Shown: in pieces, positions 1-14,700 of the stretch
Layout: the number at the start of each line of letters is the position of its first letter
Numbering within the stretch: position 1 is the stretch's first letter
Source of the DNA: Gorsachius magnificus
Lineage: Eukaryota; Chordata; Aves; Pelecaniformes; Ardeidae
NCBI GenBank assembly: GCA_034008185.1
Contig: CM067081.1
Coordinates: 153,728,258-153,792,257 of the forward strand
Length of the DNA: 64,000 nt
Direction of reading: 5' to 3'
Notes under the pieces: generated by a model
What the model saw: only the letters and a program-made list of their open reading frames with translations
Told to the model about the DNA's origin: nothing
Databases searched by the model: none
Program-made: the position numbers and the translations under genes

Positions 1-782
1 GGGTAGGAAACATAAATCATAATAAATCACCACCTTCCCCTCTCCCTGTCACCAACAACTGCCTGGCCATTCAGAAATGAGGAAGAAAAATACACCTGAT
101 GTGACAATATTCCCTCTTCCTCCAATGCACAGAAAGCAGAAAACTTAAGAAACAGCTTAAAATAAACTTCCAGAACTGGAGGAGAAACAGAGCAGGGCTT
201 GAGTCAGAGGCGTTAACCTCAGAATACCCAGTGTGTTTATAAAACATGAATTCATACTCATTTATCCCTGAATAAAACATGAGTTGTCTACCAAAAATAC
301 TTATGTTCAAAGCTTATTCTTGATAATCAACTTTGGAGTTACGCGTAACCATTCAAAAAAATCAGTCTCTCTGTACCCAACCTTAACATTTCTGCCTGGA
401 GGAGTGTTTCGCATCAGATTAAGACAACATCATCTCCTGTGTCACATAACGTTACAAATCTCACAGGAATCACGGCGAGGGCCTGCTGCCTTCGGCACAC
501 AGCAGCCACTAAAATGGTGCTGCAGGGAGGGTGCAAGGGGCTCGCAGCCAGGAGAGAGGGAACTGCGCTCCCTCCCGAACCCAGGGGACAGCTACCACAG
601 TGTCATGCCTAGGTCCGAGTCTTGGAATAGGAAAGCTTTCAGGGGGACACTGAGACAAAGGAGGGCAGGCGGTACCTCATCTAGAGCAGTGATCTTCACG
701 GCCGAGAAGAAAGTGGAGATCTTCAGCACTCATTAGCAGCTCTGCTACATCTAATTAAAGAGATGTGGTAACTAGTCTCTTC

Positions 783-795
783 TTTTTTTTTTTTT
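783..795. repeat. Poly-T run (13)
   Basis: Uninterrupted run of 13 T. It is not attached to any recognised retroelement, and CR1 elements do not end in poly-A, so it is treated as a simple repeat. Confidence 0.9.
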
Positions 796-2704
796 CTTCT
801 GGAACTAATTTCAAAAATGCTCATTTTTCTCATGATCTGCCCTTTAAACAATTTCTCTTTTTTCCATTTAAATTCTGTTAAAGTATACATATGGGGTTTT
901 TCTTCCTCCCTGTTGACTCACCAGTTGTATACAGCAGGCTAAAAAAAATCCACAATACAAAGCACTGTCAAATGCACATAACAAGCAAACAGCAGGGAGG
1001 AAAAAGATTTATTTTTCATCTAATTTCTTTTGGGCTATGGTAGTACCGAGTGCTGCTTCTGTAGTGCCTGTACAGCTTCAGGAAAAGACATGGTAGGCTG
1101 CTGGTGCTCCTTCAGTGTTGGACAAATCCTCAGACATGGTGACTGATAGCAGCCTTCCCACTTCAGCCCATCTAGAGCTGGAAGAGATCTGGACATTAAC
1201 CTAATGACAGGACATGTCACATGACTGGGACATTATTTTAATCGGAAAGAGACTTTGAGAGTACTGAGGGGACTTTTAATGCCACGCTCTCAGCTCTTGT
1301 GTTGGTGTATTATTTGCTGGAGTCATTTGGAGAGAAATGCCAACTGCAAAAGAAGTCACTGAACAAGACCATCGTGGGAGCGAAGGACAATCTTACCCGC
1401 TTATGCATTGCTTTTATTATGAATAAGACCAGGTTCTGAGGCTTCTTTCTACCAGTGAGCATTAACATGTGAAGATAACTAACAGCATGGGAGATTAAAA
1501 ATCCTTTACCACAAAATTACCAGAGCAAAAGGTACCAACCGTACAAACCTCCTGCCCACTTTTACCATGGAGCGCCTCACCCTCTGCCCAGAAGTAACAC
1601 TTGTAGTGGTGAGAAAGTAGGTTGATCGCCAAATGCAATCCAACTTTGACCTCATCTTTCCTTGGGGCTTTCAACAAGGGAGCCAAGTGTCTTTTTCCTG
1701 CTGCACACAATAAAAATACATGTCCCCCAAGATTTGACCTCTGTGGGAATGCTGCCTCATTTTACAGTGACACACAACTAACTAGTCGTTAAACCATGGT
1801 GTTTTCAGCTAGAACTAACTCTTGCTGGATTAAAATCAGCGAGGAAAAGCCGACTGCGTATCACGCCTTGAACTACCACTCTCTCCAGATACAGTGTTAT
1901 TAAAAGGGAAAAAAAAAAACAAACCCAACTCCTCTGAATTAAAACTAAGTAGAACTTTTCTTGAAAACGTGTTTCATTACATCAGCCACACCAAAAGCAC
2001 AGTAAGGTGCGGAAATAAACCTACTGTATTTTTCTCTCCACTTATTTTAATGTTGCATCACCTATTCAAAGAGACACGCACACAGAGAAACCAGGTCTTT
2101 AGATAGTAACCATCTGATGGGTGAAATCGTACCTTGACAACAGAATGACCATTCCTATAACAGGAGCAAAAATATCCCAAGTGTATTTTGCTGCTGACAG
2201 ATAGAGAAGACGCCAGGTCAGGCAACCCCCTGAGAGCTCACCGCACGCGTGTGACTCAGGAGGGATAAAACCCGACCTTTTCTTAGCATGGAAATCCAAA
2301 CTACTTTAGAACATCTGATCCAAAGAGATCATAATATGTGGAATGTAAATACGTGAAAACATCCAATGCAGGAGGTGCTTACAGTTGCTTCCTATGTCAC
2401 TTTCCCAACACTCAGAAGCGCACTGAATCACTAGGTGTTGTGCTGATCTTGCTATTACATCTACTTTAAAAAGAGAAAGAATTTCTCCCCTCAAACTCCA
2501 TCCTGTATATCCCTTGAATAAATAAAGCCTTCACAAAATACTAATGGACAGTGAAGAGAGGTGGGAGAAGACGTGTTGAATAGGGTGCTACTGAAATAGC
2601 ATCGTTGCCCTCCTTCTAATGATATTCCTCAGCAGAGATGGCAGCGCAGCTCAACCACACCAACCCGCTTGCCTGGGGACCTGACCCACAGCATATGAGT
2701 CACC

Positions 2705-2719
2705 GAGGAGGAGGAGGAG
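2705..2719. repeat. (GAG)5 trinucleotide repeat
   Basis: Five perfect GAG units inside a short unsupported open frame. Likely a microsatellite of low copy number. Confidence 0.85.
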
Positions 2720-3958
2720 GATGTGAGCAAGGCTACACACACCCCCAGCATGCTCCTGCAGCAAGCCCTTCAAGCTTCGTTTTCATAGCTGCCTTCACCA
2801 GAGCAGAAGGACAGAGCGAACACAGTGAAGGGGAGAGAACATGAACAAACGCCACGTAGCCAAAGATAGATAAATCACGAAATTGTAAGGGGAGCATGCC
2901 CAACTGCTGCTCTAGCTAGGATTAAAATGTTCTTTTTAGTATTGATTTTTGCTGCCCTTAAGGTGAACGCAGTCAGTCACTGCTGGCGAGAGGGGAGGTA
3001 CCCACGGAGGAACGGGACTGCTAGCACGGACTGGGGAACGGCAGACCAGACCCATTAACAGCAGAAGCACGGTGCTGCGTATATAGCTGGCAAAGAATCA
3101 CATCGTACTGGCACTTCTACATCAGCAACAGGGAAAGAGAGACTTAACCCAGTGCTTCCAAATTTTGAAAAAAAGTACCTAACCGGCAAAGTTAATACAA
3201 CCACAAGACGCATCCTTGCCGGCTGCCCTTGCAGCGGGTTGTTACAATAACTCAGCAGGTGATGCTACTTCCCAACAGCCATGTTCAGGCTTTCGAGCCC
3301 TGAAGTGATACTGAAAGGTTAAGAGAAGTCCCTACAGAGAAAAATCCACCAGGGAAGCAATTGCAACTACCCAGTAGGATCCTCACAATTACAGGCTGGT
3401 AGCTTCTGTAAAGCAAATACCATGCTAAAGCTCTTACACAGGTAAAGTGCTGGGCAGCAAAAGAGGGGAAAAAAAAAATCTCTTATGTGGGAAAGCAGAA
3501 CAATCAGACAAAAATAAAAATAAATGAAGTGAAATGTTCCTGCCATTCTTTCACCCCACATTTTCTTCAGTACCTTCTCCATTCCCTGAAATGAATCAGG
3601 ATGCCCACTCCTCCGTAACGCTTGGAGATGAGCAGCAGCCTCGCCAGGAGCCAGAGACTAGATCCTCCACTACGGCAACTACAGCATAACTCTGGACTCG
3701 AGCGAAGCAATACCACTTTGTATCACTTGAGGCATTATCCACAAATTAGTTGGTCTTAACTGTATAACAGTAACATACTAAATCTATTATTTAAAAGTAA
3801 TACCAGGCAAGGGCTGAGCAAAAAAAAAAAATATATAGCACTTTCAGGGATGATTATAAAGAACAAGAAACCTCTCCAATTCCCATTGCTGTTGGGAAGC
3901 ACAGAAACAGATAATTTCTCTATATGGTGAGAGCTAATAAAACATTATAACCCAAACC

Positions 3959-3973
3959 AAAAAAAAAAAAAAA
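3959..3973. repeat. Poly-A run (15)
   Basis: Fifteen consecutive A after an A/C-rich lead-in. No LINE or SINE body is recognisable upstream. Confidence 0.9.
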
Positions 3974-6900
3974 GCACAGAACACAAAGACAAACACTTTG
4001 TTTACCTGAGAAAATTGTACTAATTCAACTTAAATGAATTTTTAAACTATTTTAGTCTTACTAGTGCAAAGAGAATGTAGAAATTACTTCCTCTTAATAG
4101 CGCCTTATTACGGGGTCAAATCTGTGCCCTTAGGACTTAAGGCAACCTAAAAAACCTGCTAAGGGAGTGCCTGCAGAAGAAGTTGCAGCCGCTCTGAAGC
4201 CATTCTGTTCACACAGATATGCGAATTGAGTGTAAACTTCCCACTTAGTAAAGCTCTAAGAAAAACGTAACAGTGAATTGTACACAATAATAAAAATCAC
4301 ACAATCTACCGTGCAATGAATACTAAATCAGATTCTCACAGGTCCTCCAGAACCTCCATCTATTTTGTTATTCTGATGGCTTTGGTTTTTAAGGCTTCTG
4401 GTTGCAAAGAGCAGTACTGAAACCACAGCCCATCCATAATGCAGCAACGCTTGCCTGAATTTGCAGAGAAACTGATGCAGTAATTTTGGTTATAAAAGGG
4501 TCATGATTCAAATGCCAATGACATTACTTCAACACTGTTGACAATGCACTGCTAATCAAAGCGTGCAAGAGAGATGAGGATGAATACCTACCCAGCCTAT
4601 TTGAGTGACTGCTCATTTGGGGTAGGCTTTTAAAACAGCGTTGCTGGTAGCAGCAATGCTGCAAGCTTTATTTTCTTGACAGGTCAGGATTCAACTTTCC
4701 AAAGTTGAGAAATGCTGCATTAACTGATGAAGACTGTAATTCCATCTGGGGGAACATGATAAACTTGAGCTTTGTTTTTGTGGTCTAGCATGTCTCCAGA
4801 AACCTTTGCTGTGGTTACAGAAGTACTACATGCAGATGAGAGTGCATTACCTCATTAATAAAACGTTTCAGGAGTTTTTCCAGAAGCAGCAGCAGAAAAA
4901 CAAAGAACAACTGAACCCTGAGAGAAACTGTTTGTTCTACCTTAAGAGTGAATTTATAATGCCAAAATATACCATGAACTAAAGTAACAGTTTGTTTGTA
5001 ACTTCATTTTAAGCTCATCAGTAACAAAAACATCTTTACAGCACTACAAATGGTGTAGTTTCATTTCTATAGAGTTGTTCATGTTGTAGATTTTAAAATG
5101 CATTATAAAGCAGGGAGTAAGGCAGCACTATGTAGATATGAACCAAAAGAGATCTCTTCCTCAGCCATAATTTGTTTCCATAGAGCTCCAGATTTCAGAG
5201 TCAGCTTTGGTCACAGCAGCTAATATTTTCATCAGATGCTGAGGATTAGAATTTTTTTTTTTCTTTTAAAACAGAAATGAAAGGAAATTGCCATCATATC
5301 TCATCCAAATGACTGCATTCTAAATTTAGAACAGTATCTTAACCTTCTATTCTACACAAGACCTTGTTCTGGGATCACGTTCACACTAGTCTGCCCATCT
5401 TCAGTGGCTTGAAATTCAATGAGAAGGGAAAACACCAACAATAGTTTTCTGATAAATACTTCTAGGGAACATCTATGGGGAGAAGGGAGGATATTTTTAT
5501 TCAACGCCGATCTGCCTCACTAACATTACCTTCCTCCAAAAGCCACCTGAAAATGGACTTACCATTAAGCTAATCACCCCTAATTGTAGAGCTCACCAAC
5601 CTCATCTCCCCCCATAATTTCATCTGACAGAGACACTCTCAAGAAGGTGAGGCCAGAGTCTATGCAGATGGAACCAGACTAACTAGAAACTTGCAGAAAA
5701 AAGTAGGTTGTCCAGAAGTAAGAAGTCTTTCGCAGGTGCCCTGAGCCTCTCCCTGCAATCCCCACATTTAGGAATTTCTTCTTCTGTCACACTGAAGATC
5801 AAGTAGCAAGACTGGTGCTAGTCCCCGCCCCCAGATGGAATGTTCCCCCCCAGGCGCCTACGCTCCCCTATCTTCTCATAATTTCTTAGAGCTGCCTGAC
5901 ACTGAAGTAAACGCAAATATGCTTGCCATCTTTGGTTCAGCTCCATATGCGATGTTCTACATTCAGGGGGCTCCAAGTGAAGTTACGTTACCTCCCTTCA
6001 CCGGCAAGGTTCAGAGAGGCACAACGTGACTTTGTCAAGGTTGCAGCATAAGAGGAGGAATCAGATGGAAACAAAACTAAAGCCACTGCTGAATCCAAAG
6101 CCACCTCTGTGTTCTCATTTTACTATTTATAGGTGATATATCATGCAGGTATCTTGTCACATCTTAGGTTTAATTACCTGCACTGCTCCTTTGACACTCT
6201 GGCAAGGGACGTTTATATACGTAGTTCTCATTATTTCAAACAATTTTTATTATTTGCAACTGGAGAGTTTTCTGAAGGTTGTGACAGTAATGAACAAAGT
6301 TCAGATGCAGAATAAACAGGAACAGCCCCTGTTCAAGTGGAGAGAGAAAGAAAGGAAGTTTTTAAAATTAGAACAGGGTTTCAACTCAGATGTGGCAACT
6401 ATTTGGTGATTTGTAAGGGGAAGCAAGGGGGTGTATAATGTTAAAAATCTTTGGTTGAACCAGTTTTCACCTGAGACACTAGGAACATTACTGTCAACAT
6501 TAATTGGATCAGTATTTTATCCCTCAATTTCAGTAACTGTGTTAAAACCCGTAGTTTCCTGTGCCATTAGTTAAGCCTTTTTAACCATATTCTTTATGTT
6601 GTCTTTTGTGTATTCCATCTTTCCATGCACTGTTCGTGGCACCAAATATGTTATAAAGTATTTTATTAGTCTTTTTCAGTAAATATACTCTATGTACTTA
6701 AAATATAAAATATATACCAAGCCTGAGCATTCACAGTATTAGAATTCTATTTAAATATTCATTTATAATATCGTGTGTCTCATACTAAATGGCTACCAAT
6801 ATTGACCTACAGGGGAAAAAAAATGTCTGCACAGTTACTGGCTTCCTTTGACACTAAACAATGCAAAAAAAAAAAAGTAATTTCGACAAAAATAAATCTT

Positions 6901-7668
6901 GCACCAGGAAATCCATGAGCATATTACTGAATTAGAAAAATGTTTTAGATGACCTTACACATCTAGCAGCTGAAGTAGAACTAATACTTCTAATACCTGT
7001 TCAGGGATTTATTTTGTCTAGCTATGACTTTCTCAAGAGATGAGAGTCCAATTGCTTCCCTTTGGGAATCTAACCCACAGACTACAACACCTCCGGGACA
7101 AACTCCTGGCTGTTGTAAACTGGTCTAGTCCCATCGGCTTCAGGGTAACCAGGCTGACATTTCACCAGCTGATATATTGTTTACAGGATTATAGAGCAGA
7201 GAAAAGTGAAATGTCATTTTTATAACTGTCCCCCTTATTTAACACAATATCTCTTAAGATTTCAGCACTGTAGGCTTCTTTGTTTTAAATGCTTAAACAG
7301 GAGAGAAAATGCTACCCAATAAATAAAGGACCTTTAGGATTCCAAAGCCATTTCCCCATGTTTCCATGGAAATGGGGACCTCGCTCCTTAACCAAGATAA
7401 CATTAATGATCAGGTGCCTGGAGTCACACAAAAGAGAGAAAGTGGACAGAAATTACCAGCTACTCAACAGTGTGTCAGTCTGGAGCACAACCTCCCTCCC
7501 CAGTTAGGGGCAGGACTTGATACCCCTTTCGCAATCGCAAAGCTTCAGCAGAAACAGCGCCTTCAGTGTTAGAACAGAGGAGGGTTGCTGCTTTATTTTT
7601 AATCTGGGATGCTAACTAAGTTTGCTAACTATAGAAGTAAAACAAATAAAACAATGTCATCATCATCT

Positions 7669-7702
7669 GAGGGAGGAAGAGGAGGAGGAGGAGAAAGAAA
7701 GG
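7669..7702. repeat. Purine-rich (GGA/GAA)n patch
   Basis: A roughly 34-base almost pure purine stretch made of GGA, GAA and AAAG units. It gives the run of glutamates in an overlapping open frame, which is why that frame is not believed. Confidence 0.8.
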
Positions 7703-10700
7703 GCAGCTTTAATAAAAGCAACACTCGAAATGTGTTGCCACGCTCCAGCCCCCTCGCAATGTGTCTGTATCTCGGTTTTATCTAGCCCTGCCACCCATGG
7801 CTAAATGCCTGGTACTGAAAAGGATCACTCTAGATTGCTGTGTTTGAGATTATCACCATTACAGCACGAGTTGAAACCAAAAATCAAGGTTTTACTGAGC
7901 TAGGGAAGTATACTGGGAAGGAAAGACCCTGCTGCCAAGAACTATTGGTCTAACAGCGAGGGGAAAGGAAGCATAGGTGTGAAATGACTCCTCCGGGTTC
8001 AATCTTTGCCATGGCCATGACAAGAGAAGCCAGTTTTACCCGAGACCCTCATTGCATCCCTCAGCCACTGTATAGCACTACTGCCCTGCTGTGCTGAGAC
8101 AACTTTCAACCTGGCAGATCTGAATTGCAGATGACCTAAGTCATATCCCTTTCTTTGTTTATTTGTGTCCAGGTGTCCTGATGCTCCATTTGTCCAAAGT
8201 GCCATATCAGCATTTTCACTGAGCAGAGCTGGAGCTTCTGCAAGGATGCAAACAAGAAACATGCAAGATCACTTTGCACAGCACCCACCCGAAGGAGAGA
8301 CCTGGGCAAAGAAACATCACCCACCACACAGGTGCTAAAGTGTCAAGGAAACAAACCCCCATGCTTCAACCAGAAAAATTCTTCTGTGTGCCTTAAGATC
8401 CAAGAATGGGAAAAATACACCACTACAAAGGACAAATAAAGCCTACACATCACACACACAGGTCATTTGACAGAGCAGGTATCTGGCAAATTACTATTTT
8501 TCAGGACATCAAAAAAGGACCAAAAGGACCAACCAGTATTTTCTGATTATTCCTATATAAGTATTTCTACTTCAGATCCTCCTGTTCAATGTTGCTCAGA
8601 ACATGGATCTCCTGAGGTGTCAACAGGACCAACTTCTTGGGAACTGCTGCTGAACTTTGTGATTTTTAAGACAGAATTAATACCAATAAAGTGAAATTAA
8701 GATTGGATCTGTAAGCAGGCTTGCCAAACAGAAGTCACATTGTGGAAATGAAAATCAGACCTAATTTATGAGTATGCTCTTCTAGGCATGCAAGGCCACA
8801 GAGAGACTGTAAAAAGAAAAAGAAGTTCCTTTCTCCTCCCAAATTTAGACCCATAAAAGAGAGCGGCTCCAAGTTAGTCAACACAGCAGTTGAGCCTGGG
8901 GGTCCTTCGCACCATGACAACCCATGAAGTCAAACGCTGAAGGTCTGGGCTGGTAGATCTGGAAGTCTTGGAATTATTTTATCAATTCTGTACAAAAGTG
9001 TGGGTCTCACCTCAGATGAGCTCAGGGCACCACAGGGCAGAAGGAATGCCAAAGGTGGTTCTTTCGCATAGATTAGAATGAAAGAGTAGCAACATTCAAG
9101 AGTTTTTAGGCTTGTTTGGACATGAAACTCACCAGATTTCATTGCAAACCAGAAACAGAGAAAATACATGCAAAAGAAATGTCTTATATACAGAATTTCC
9201 CACATGCTGCAGTGATTTTACACATTAATCTGGAAACAATTATAACTTTTCAAAATACATATATTTACAGCATGCTGTATAAAGAGCTGAAAGTCAGAAA
9301 ACAGGAATATTTTTCAGAGTAATATGCATTATATATGCATACAGTACCACCTGCAACAAAAATGTTCAGGCAAAAAAGTAAAATTTGAGTGACTTGGTTT
9401 ACAGTTGTGGTGTTTTCCTTTTTATTGGAAATATGGCCAAGTCAAAAACCTCCACAGAGGTCCAACCACCAGTCTGATCCTGGATGGACCATCATATGCA
9501 AGCAATCAGCTTGAAGGCTAGTCACAGTGACAGTAAACTAACTATATGATATTGAAATAAGGCTCTCAAGACACTTTGATGAAATAGCGTACTTAATGCA
9601 GAGGAAAAGAGCAGTCAATTTGTTTTGGTTTAGTCCATATTATCCAAAAGCAGTAGTGCTTTGCCAACTCGGACTCCAAAATTCAGCTTTACGTAAAGAC
9701 CAGGACTAGAAATAACTTCATGTTTTGGGTAAACACAGTGAAGATACAAAATGTAAACACTAAACACAATCTGTGATATTGATTACAGTAAATGTATGAA
9801 TCATGTTGCTGTATCCACATGTCAATATATTTTATACTGGGATTGCCTTTGTAGCTAATATACCTGTAAATCAATTAAAATGTAACCAGCCAAGTATAAC
9901 AACAATAAATTTATTTGCCTTTTGCCGCATTTAGTATTTCAGCATGCTCCAGCATTTATTGATTGTTCTAGTAGTGCCACCACGATAAAGAAGCAATAAT
10001 ATTTTGACTTTTAGTTATTAAAAAGGAAACAAGATTACACTGGTGGCTCGTTCAACTCCTGACAAAAACTCAAGAGCACTGAAGGAAATTAAAGCTAGAC
10101 TCTCAGACCATTACCTGAAGCCAAAAGACCCACACATTCTTTTCCACATCTATTACTACTTATTGGTAACAGAACACTGTGGTAACCTACCAAATTAAAG
10201 AAAGCTGATGGAAGGTGTTTACATCTTCTCAAAGATCTATTTAAAAGGAAAAATGCAGAAATTTCACTGAAGCAGGCAAGACCAAGCATAACGTGATAAG
10301 AGATGAAGAGTGGGTGTAAAAACTTTCCTGTTCTTTATTTTTCTCTCCCCTGTGGTTTTCTAAGCATTAATCTTAGTAGAGGCTTGGGGCTCTATTCCAG
10401 TACAGGATATCTCCAGAGAGGATTTTAAAACCACATATAGGTAACAAAACAAAAAATTACCATATCAATCTACTTTAAAAAACAAGTAAAAGCAAAATGA
10501 GCGTTGGTCTAGAGTACTGTACAGTCTTTGGGGTAAAAATTAGAAACGTGCAGTCTGTTATGGTAATGAGACAGCACAGTTATGAATGTTGAGGGGTAAA
10601 GTAATAAAAAAGACCAAGCTGCTAATGATATTCTCGTCAATTATGTTTGGAAGTCAGGATTTGAGCTACCTAAGCAAGAGTCTGAATAGTAAAGCAGTAA

Positions 10701-11654
10701 AGACATTTTTCAAAATAAGTTACTCTTCTTTGCATCCAAAGTTAGTTTAGCTAACTGGTTTTTGAAAGCCACTGGACGAACAAACACGTCTCAAGAACTC
10801 AGTGTAAGGTTACACCCGCAGCATGCTGTTCCCTATTGAGATGCCAGGGCTTGCTCTGGCACTGGGGAGCATACAGACGTGTTAGGGTGATGCTCTGGCT
10901 GGCATAACCTACCCTGCCAAGAAGCCCAGGGTTGCTCTGCGGTAACACCAGTGTGCTGCACCCCGTACCAGCCGCTCATGCCTCTGCACCGTGCCGTGCC
11001 ACATGGCACACACACCACCCATGTTGCATCTAGCTTCTGGGTAATCTCAGCATGGCCAGCAGAAATGGGCACTCTGTTTTCTGCCCTGTTCCCCAAAGAG
11101 ACAAATCCTTGCTGTGAAGGCAGCTCTCTTGAAGGGGTGCAGAAAGGCAGCTCCCTCCCTGCCCAAGCTCACTCCAGTGCACCTAGCGGGAGAGCAAGGG
11201 TGGTAGTGAGGAACAGAAATCGGGTGCTACAGCATTGGGCAGACCCAGAAGTCACCTCTTCTAGTTGCTGCTATCTATGCTACCATTATAAAATGGCTGC
11301 AAAAAAATAATTTCAAAATATTTAATTTCAATGACACTACTGTAATGTGGAAAAAAAAAACCAAACAGATAAAAATCAAATCAGGACCCATCAGACAGCC
11401 ATAGCAAGGAAAACCTACAGCGTTTACTACATCAAACTCAGCTATTCATAGGCCAGACAAAAATTCCCAGTCTAAGGCCTGGTCTTTAGTTGCATATGGG
11501 CCATGCTACCCTTTAAACACACAGGCTGAATTTTCCTGTGACAGGTTGTTGCCTCAGGATGATTTTTTTTCAATTTTACCAAAAATACTTTAGCTGTCAT
11601 CCAAAACAAAACCCAAAGAAAACTTATTGTTTGTTCAGTCTTTAAAACATTCAG

Positions 11655-11726
11655 GAATCATAGAATCATAGAATGGTTTGGGTTGGAAGGGACCCCTAGA
11701 GGTCATCTAGTCCAACCCCCTGCAGG
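11655..11726 (-). mobile_element. CR1 LINE 3' tail fragment
   Basis: The element reads on the minus strand. Seen on the plus strand from its 3' end, it starts with two ATCATAGAAT-type repeats, then GGTTTGGGTTGGAAGGGACC, then a block ending GTCCAACCCCC. These are hallmarks of the avian CR1 3' end. Only about 70 bases are recognisable and the similarity is lost after about 11726, so the copy is extremely 5'-truncated or has decayed. No reverse transcriptase coding sequence is present. Confidence 0.93.
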
Positions 11727-14700
11727 AACCTTTTATTTGATCTGGTTTTTGCAGCAGTAACTTAAATTTGGCAGAGGACAGGGGACTCCATGACAGACAA
11801 GCACCTTTTGTTGTCCCTATGAAAATCCACTTGAACTTTCCCAAGGGGTGAGCCTTTGAAATTTCATATGTCTCTCCCACCTTCTAGAGTTTGCTCCGAA
11901 TTAAAGAACTGAACTGCCCAAAGACCTGCACTGAGGCCGAACAGGTCTTTCCCTACAGCTGCCTGTTTGGGCTGCTAAATCCAGGTCCAGATGAAATGAA
12001 ATTAAGGAGCCTGTCTCTGCTCTGCTGCCCATCATCCTAGCCACATCCAAATGGCATGAAAGACAAAGACCTTTTATGAAGACACGATGAGATACCAGCT
12101 CACATGGGAGAATCAACTTGGGCATACCAAGAGCTAAAGCCAGGCAGGAAGGGAGGAAAAAAACCTAGGACTGGGGTTCAAAGTGGGACACAAGGAATGA
12201 AGATTATAGCTAATGGAGATAAGGAAATCACAAACACTTGGTAAGGCTGCTTGTCCAAGGCAGACACTCAATGTTCTTGTAGTCCCAGTTCATTAATTGG
12301 ACCAGCACAGCATCCGGGATCAGACAAGGCTACTGCAAAGGGTATTCATGAAACGCTGGCCACTTATGCTGTGGTGAAGACAAGCAAGAAAACAAACCAA
12401 TAAAAACAATAAGGCCAGCAGTAATTCCTCCTTCATTATGCAGCCTGAATAATGTGATGAGAAACAATAAGGAGAAAACAAAATATTGAATAGCTTCTCA
12501 TTCAAACAGCAATGGACGTCCTGTGCACAGAGGGAAGCAGGAGTTCTGTGGAAAAACAGTCTGCAACTGTGTAATTAAAGACTGAATCATAATGCATATG
12601 CACAAGCGGGTGGGAAAATTAATGACCTGGCATTTCCTAACTTTTGCATGTTTGATTTTGCAGTCCTGATAGCACTCTTTTTCCATAGGGCATGAATGCA
12701 TGTCCAGTATGTAAACAAACACTTGAGGCTGTAATTCAGCTTTGTGCTCCCCAAATCAAACCATCGCACCCCACTGAACCACTTCCTTGCAGGTGCAGCC
12801 ATCAGCTGGTGCACTCGCATCACAGCAAGGACACCAGCCACCTGGAAGACTGCTACTGGGGAGAGTGCCCAAACCCAAACCAGTTTTATCCTCACTCTAT
12901 AGAAATACCCTGAAACAAAATTACAAGGATGGGTCCGTTTCTAGAAGTGAAGGATTGACTAGAAAGGTGATAAATACAGAGCAAGCAGTAGGTATTGCAA
13001 AAATAGCCTTTAAAAGAAGATTGTAACTAGGGCACAAAGACTAGCGCTCGCAAGCAACTCACAGTAACTCAGAAGAAGGGAACCCAGAGAAGTCAGCTGC
13101 TAAGAGAATAGGTTCCAACATCAAGCTGTCAAAGGGTTACTGCAGCATCAGTGAGGGGGCGGAGGAAGAAAAAAGGAAAAATCTCAACAGTGTCTCCTTT
13201 TAAGGGACTTAAATTGGCTGCAGTCACCTAACCCAGCTCATTGGCCACAGGCAAGTTCTCCACCTTCCTCCCATAACTCCTGCCTGCCAATAAAACATAT
13301 GATAATGAATAATTGGATTCCAATAGTCTGGGTTTTGCCACTTGAAGTCCTACGTGGGCAGTTCAAATGCTGTTGATATGCATTGTTTCCTTCTCTCACA
13401 GAAATATGCTTTTGGTTTAAATTATTCCACCTCAAAGCCAGTGCAGTGACTCGAGGACTCCAGGGGCTGACTGTACTGCATTCACTCCCAGAAGAAAGAA
13501 AGGAGGAAGGTCACGTTTTACATTTGGATTACCTATATAAAAGCTTGCAATTCTCCCAGCTGATTGATATTAAGTTTATTTAACAACAAGTGAACAATGA
13601 TTTTATTATATAGCAAGTTTTGTACTTTTCACCTCTACCTGTGCACTGAATGCGTGCAGAGGAGCAGGGGGAATAGAAAATAGATACAAAGAAAGAGATG
13701 GAGCACCAGCACATCCTAGGAATAGCTGCATTTCTGCTTCCACTCCTGGCTTCTCATCTCTCTGACCAATCTTCCTCAGGTAGCATGTCTCATTCCCCAT
13801 CTCTCTCAATGACACCCCACCCTCAAAACAAGTCTTGGGGTACGGCACATCACTCAACCACCCCCATCTTGCCAATTCAACTGGGATTAGCTAGCAGCAT
13901 GTCCTTTGGGGAACTGAACTGTGGACCACATCAAAACAGAGCATCAGTTAAGATCAGTCCTATGAACAAAGCAGAGCAAAAGCACTGGGAGAGGGGAAGG
14001 GAAATCACACAAAACACAAAATGTCTTGCATGATCTTTTTATATGGTCATAGGTGGATGTGCTTTAGTAGCTAGGTAATACGGGTATCTGTCTGTTCTCC
14101 CTCCACCCTGTGCTTTAAAGCCTCTCTTAAATCCACCCATAATGCTGCCCAAACCACCCTGAGAAATTCAGCAGAAGGTCCAACCAGATCACCAAAATAG
14201 GTGCACCTCCAGGGCTTTAGGTGTACCAAGGATCCACTTCCTCCTTCCAACAGACATTTTATGATGATCACCTTATTACCTTAATGCATACACACAGCAA
14301 TACATGCAATAGCCCCGGCAAGACTCCTTTTTAACAGATCACAGAATGTTCTAAATCAATTAGTTACACACATTTTGCTCAGAACATTCCCAACTAGTAT
14401 TTCAATATCTCATACTATGCAATATGAAGCTAAGAGTTTGCAACTTTGTTGCCAAAGCTAATCAACCCTCCATACTACAATAACAAATACAACAAGCAAC
14501 AAAGGAATGACAAGAATAAGAGTGTCCCTCTGCTGCAAGTCAATTTTGTCTGAAATTATCTTAAGAAAAATGTATTTTTTCCCTTTGCCGCAGGAATTAT
14601 CAATTCATATTGGGGCATCAATTCTGACACAGCAGTTTGGCTGGGTCTCCCCAGAAATGTGCATCCACTGCTGGTCCATGAAGACTGCTTCAGAGGAAAC

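Larger units (their letters stand above)
1..11654. other. Non-coding unique sequence, no gene seen
   Basis: I see no convincing exon, RNA gene or recognisable transposon here. Open frames reach about 150 codons (284-736, plus) but none shows a domain, compositional bias or splice context that supports a real protein. Small runs present are T13 at 783-795, five GAG units at 2705-2719, A15 at 3959-3973, a GA-rich patch at 7669-7702 and two ATGCAT octamer-like boxes at 9323-9341. The stretch is AT-leaning and could be intergenic or intronic. Confidence 0.7.

Noticed and set aside
4941..5013. Possible inverted repeat around CTTAAG and TTTTAAG
   Set aside because: About 15 of 19 matches with one gap and a 35-base loop is expected several times by chance in a window this size.
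7951..8006. Possible tRNA-like A/B box pair ending in GTTCAATCTT
   Set aside because: Spacing fits a tRNA, but the B-box lacks its final CC and the A-box is poor. No SINE body was recognised.
9263..9285. Perfect 14-bp palindrome TACAGCATGCTGTA
   Set aside because: About four perfect 14-bp palindromes are expected by chance in 64 kb.
9323..9341. Two ATGCAT boxes forming a 7-bp-arm palindrome
   Set aside because: Short AT-rich palindromes with small loops are expected dozens of times here.
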